Positions 62,104 to 64,000 of a stretch of DNA of 64,000 nucleotides are shown one piece after another; position 1 is the stretch's first letter; every line of letters begins with the position of its first letter. The DNA comes from Aliidiomarina quisquiliarum (GTDB lineage Bacteria > Pseudomonadota > Gammaproteobacteria > Enterobacterales > Alteromonadaceae): positions 62,001 to 126,000 of the forward strand of contig NZ_JAMFTN010000020.1 in NCBI RefSeq assembly GCF_023922585.1, given 5' to 3'. A program made the translations under genes and the position numbers. The notes beneath the pieces were generated by a model. The model was not told the origin of the DNA, searched no databases, and saw nothing but the letters and a program-made list of their open reading frames with translations.

Positions 62104-63417
62104 TTATTGATGTTTATAAACAACACCGTTTTTCATAACAAAGTCAACTTGCCGCAACACAGCTATATTGTGCAATGGGTTACCGTGCACACCAACTAAA
62201 TCGGCTAGTTTACCGGCTTCAACAGTACCTAAAATATCGCTAGCACCTAGTAGCTCTGCTGCACTACTGGTGGCGGCACGAATGGCTTCAAGCTCCGGCA
62301 TACCCGCTTCAACTAGGTAAACAAACTCTAAGGCGTTGTTACCGTGGTCAAATACTCCTGCGTCGGTACCGAAGGCAATACGAACCCCTGCTTCATAAGC
62401 GCGGCTTAGGGTGCCTTGAATAAGCGGGCCTATAGTACGAGCTTTTGGGCGCACTTGTTCAGGAAAGTAACCGTCTATTTCGGCGCGCTCGGCTACAGTT
62501 TTACCGGCAATAATAGTTGGCACATACCAAGTTTTATGTTCACGCATTAGGGCAAACACTTCGTTGTCCATGTAAGTGCCATGTTCAATTGAGTCTACGC
62601 CGGCACGAATGGCGCGCATCATACCTTCTTTACCATGAGCATGAACTGCCACACGCATGCCATAGTCGCGGGCTGTTTGCACTATAGCTTCTAGTTCGTC
62701 GTCCATAAACTGTGGGTTGTCGCCACTATCAGCCAAGCTTAATACGCCACCTGTAGCGGTAATTTTAATTAAGTTAGCACCGTCTTGATAACGCTGGCGC
62801 ACGGCCTGTCTAGCTTCTAAGGGGCCATTCAGCACACCTTCGGTTGGAGTCGGCGTGGTACTTAAGCCGTCGCGTAGCCCGTTTGAAGGGTCAGCATGGC
62901 CGCCCGTGGTAGCAAGCGACTTACCCGCAGTATAAATGCGTGGGCCAATAATAAGGTTCTTTTGAATGGCGTTACGCAAAGCAATACTGGTATTAAAACT
63001 GTCGCCAAGGTCGCGCACAGTGGTAAAGCCAGCTTTTAATGTTATTGCGGCAAAATGTGCTGAGCGAAAAGCAACGTCAGCCGGGTTATGAGTAAAACGA
63101 TAAATATAAGAGCCCGGTTCCATTTGGCTGGTTAAGTGGGTGTGCATGTCGATAAAGCCAGGCATTAGGGTGCCATCGGTTAAGTCTACGAGGGTGTCAC
63201 CTTGCTTAGGGCGTTGAAAGCCAGCTTGAATAGAAACTATTTTGTTGTTTTCTACTCGCACCGTTACCTGTTCGCGAGGTGCTGCGCTAGTACCGTCAAT
63301 TAACACGCCGGCATGAATAACAACGGCGGTATTAGTTGCACTGTTATTTGCATAGCTAGGTGCTGCGAACCAGGTTATGGCAACGAGCACTACACTGCTG
63401 ATTAAAGTTCGTATCAC
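62104..63417 (-). CDS. Secreted metal-dependent amidohydrolase
   Basis: 437 aa. The GTG at 63417 is chosen because GGAGG lies 7 nt upstream; a TTG at 63429 is further up. A signal peptide ([23 protein letters not shown]) is followed by a TIM-barrel amidohydrolase with the metal motifs [10 protein letters not shown] (HxH), [13 protein letters not shown] (bridging lysine), [15 protein letters not shown] and AFGTDAGVF (final Asp). Relatives are imidazolonepropionase-like enzymes and Xaa-Pro or Xaa-Arg dipeptidases; the substrate is not determined. Confidence 0.88.
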   Translation of the reverse strand: MIRTLISSVVLVAITWFAAPSYANNSATNTAVVIHAGVLIDGTSAAPREQVTVRVENNKIVSIQAGFQRPKQGDTLVDLTDGTLMPGFIDMHTHLTSQMEPGSYIYRFTHNPADVAFRSAHFAAITLKAGFTTVRDLGDSFNTSIALRNAIQKNLIIGPRIYTAGKSLATTGGHADPSNGLRDGLSTTPTPTEGVLNGPLEARQAVRQRYQDGANLIKITATGGVLSLADSGDNPQFMDDELEAIVQTARDYGMRVAVHAHGKEGMMRAIRAGVDSIEHGTYMDNEVFALMREHKTWYVPTIIAGKTVAERAEIDGYFPEQVRPKARTIGPLIQGTLSRAYEAGVRIAFGTDAGVFDHGNNALEFVYLVEAGMPELEAIRAATSSAAELLGASDILGTVEAGKLADLVGVHGNPLHNIAVLRQVDFVMKNGVVYKHQ

Positions 63418-63531
63418 GAAAACCTCCAATTGTTGATCTAAGCTTCACCGGTAAGCCGATGAAAAGGTATACTAGGTTTATTATTTTATAAACCTAATCA
63501 CAATAGCAGAGTAACAAGGTAATCCTAATAT

Positions 63532-64000
63532 ATGTTATTTGGTATTCGAGAAGATATCGCCAGTGTTTATAAGCGCGATCCTGCTGCACGTCATTTTTTT
63601 GAGGTGCTCACCAACTACCCAGGCTTGCATGCCATTTGGTTTCATCGCATTAGCCATAGGCTTTGGCGCTGGCGTTTTAAGTGGCTGGCGCGTTTTATTT
63701 CTACTTTAGCGCGTTGGCTAACAGGGGTAGAAATACACCCTGGAGCTACTATTGGCCGTCGGTTTTTTATCGACCATGGTATGGGAGTGGTTATCGGTGA
63801 AACAGCAGAAATAGGCGACGACTGTACGCTGTATCACGGGGTAACATTAGGCGGCACCAGCTGGAAGCCAGGTAAACGCCACCCAACTTTAAAAAATGGC
63901 GTGGTTATTGGCGCCGGGGCAAAAGTATTAGGGCCCATTACGGTACATGAAAATGGCCGTATTGGTTCGAACTCGGTTGTTATCAAAAATGTGCCTGCTG
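63532..64000 (+). CDS. cysE: Serine O-acetyltransferase, partial
   Basis: First ~156 codons; the 3' end lies beyond the window. Makes O-acetylserine for cysteine synthesis. [20 protein letters not shown], then the left-handed beta-helix repeats [54 protein letters not shown] and [15 protein letters not shown]. The N-terminus is short, as in the EpsC/NifP-like form that stands next to isc genes in many bacteria. Confidence 0.93.
   Translation, partial: MLFGIREDIASVYKRDPAARHFFEVLTNYPGLHAIWFHRISHRLWRWRFKWLARFISTLARWLTGVEIHPGATIGRRFFIDHGMGVVIGETAEIGDDCTLYHGVTLGGTSWKPGKRHPTLKNGVVIGAGAKVLGPITVHENGRIGSNSVVIKNVPA

Overview
The window is a piece of a gammaproteobacterial chromosome around the replication origin. 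Gene content and order (mnmG, oriC, mioC, mnmE, yidC, yidD, rnpA, rpmH, dnaA, dnaN, recF, gyrB, glyS, glyQ, then tusA, fadAB, slt, pepQ, trkH/trkA, rsmB-fmt-def, dprA-smg-topoisomerase zinc finger-tsaC-hemF-aroE, polA, engB, yihI) fit a marine Alteromonadales-type bacterium. Idiomarinaceae is a reasonable but unproven guess. Base composition is moderate except in one accessory block that looks richer in GC. No rRNA, tRNA or CRISPR was seen.

Layout. 1-2456: 5'-terminal part of mnmG, an oriC-like region with DnaA boxes, an AT-rich stretch and many GATC sites, then mioC. 2834-6863: a membrane/stress module (SulP transporter, double Usp protein, small membrane protein) and a convergent dicarboxylate/amino-acid symporter. 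6959-16110: an accessory island that interrupts a PAS-GGDEF gene on the left and ends at the 3' end of mnmE on the right. It carries a 3' fragment of hsdR, a PD-(D/E)XK nuclease, a GlxA-type regulator facing a metallo-beta-lactamase-fold pseudogene and a cysteine hydrolase, then excisionases, a DUF927 pseudogene and a tyrosine integrase. The island is badly eroded: several genes show one internal deletion, and the integrase has lost its C-terminal catalytic end.

16111-27220: mnmE, a periplasmic binding protein, the yidC-yidD-rnpA-rpmH cluster read leftward and dnaA-dnaN-recF-gyrB read rightward. Two perfect 16-bp parS palindromes lie inside recF, so oriC, the DnaA supply and the chromosome-partition sites sit within about 24 kb. 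27315-35363: glycyl-tRNA synthetase, 3-methyladenine glycosylase, an acetyltransferase, tusA and the fadBA beta-oxidation operon. 35479-52831: lytic transglycosylase, prolidase, the Trk potassium system, the tRNA/peptide formylation-deformylation cluster, dprA through aroE, an SLC13-type permease and a TetR regulator.

53253-64000: polA with an unusual upstream region (four GATC sites in 24 bp, a consensus DnaA box, hairpins), an EamA exporter, engB, cytochrome c4, a DUF885 lipoprotein, yihI with a DUF2489 partner, a secreted amidohydrolase and the start of cysE. A 787-bp gap before yihI holds what looks like its own transcription unit: promoter-like elements, several hairpins, a 19-codon ORF with a good ribosome-binding site, and a strong terminator. 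Together with the parS pair and the decayed island it is among the more interesting parts of the window.
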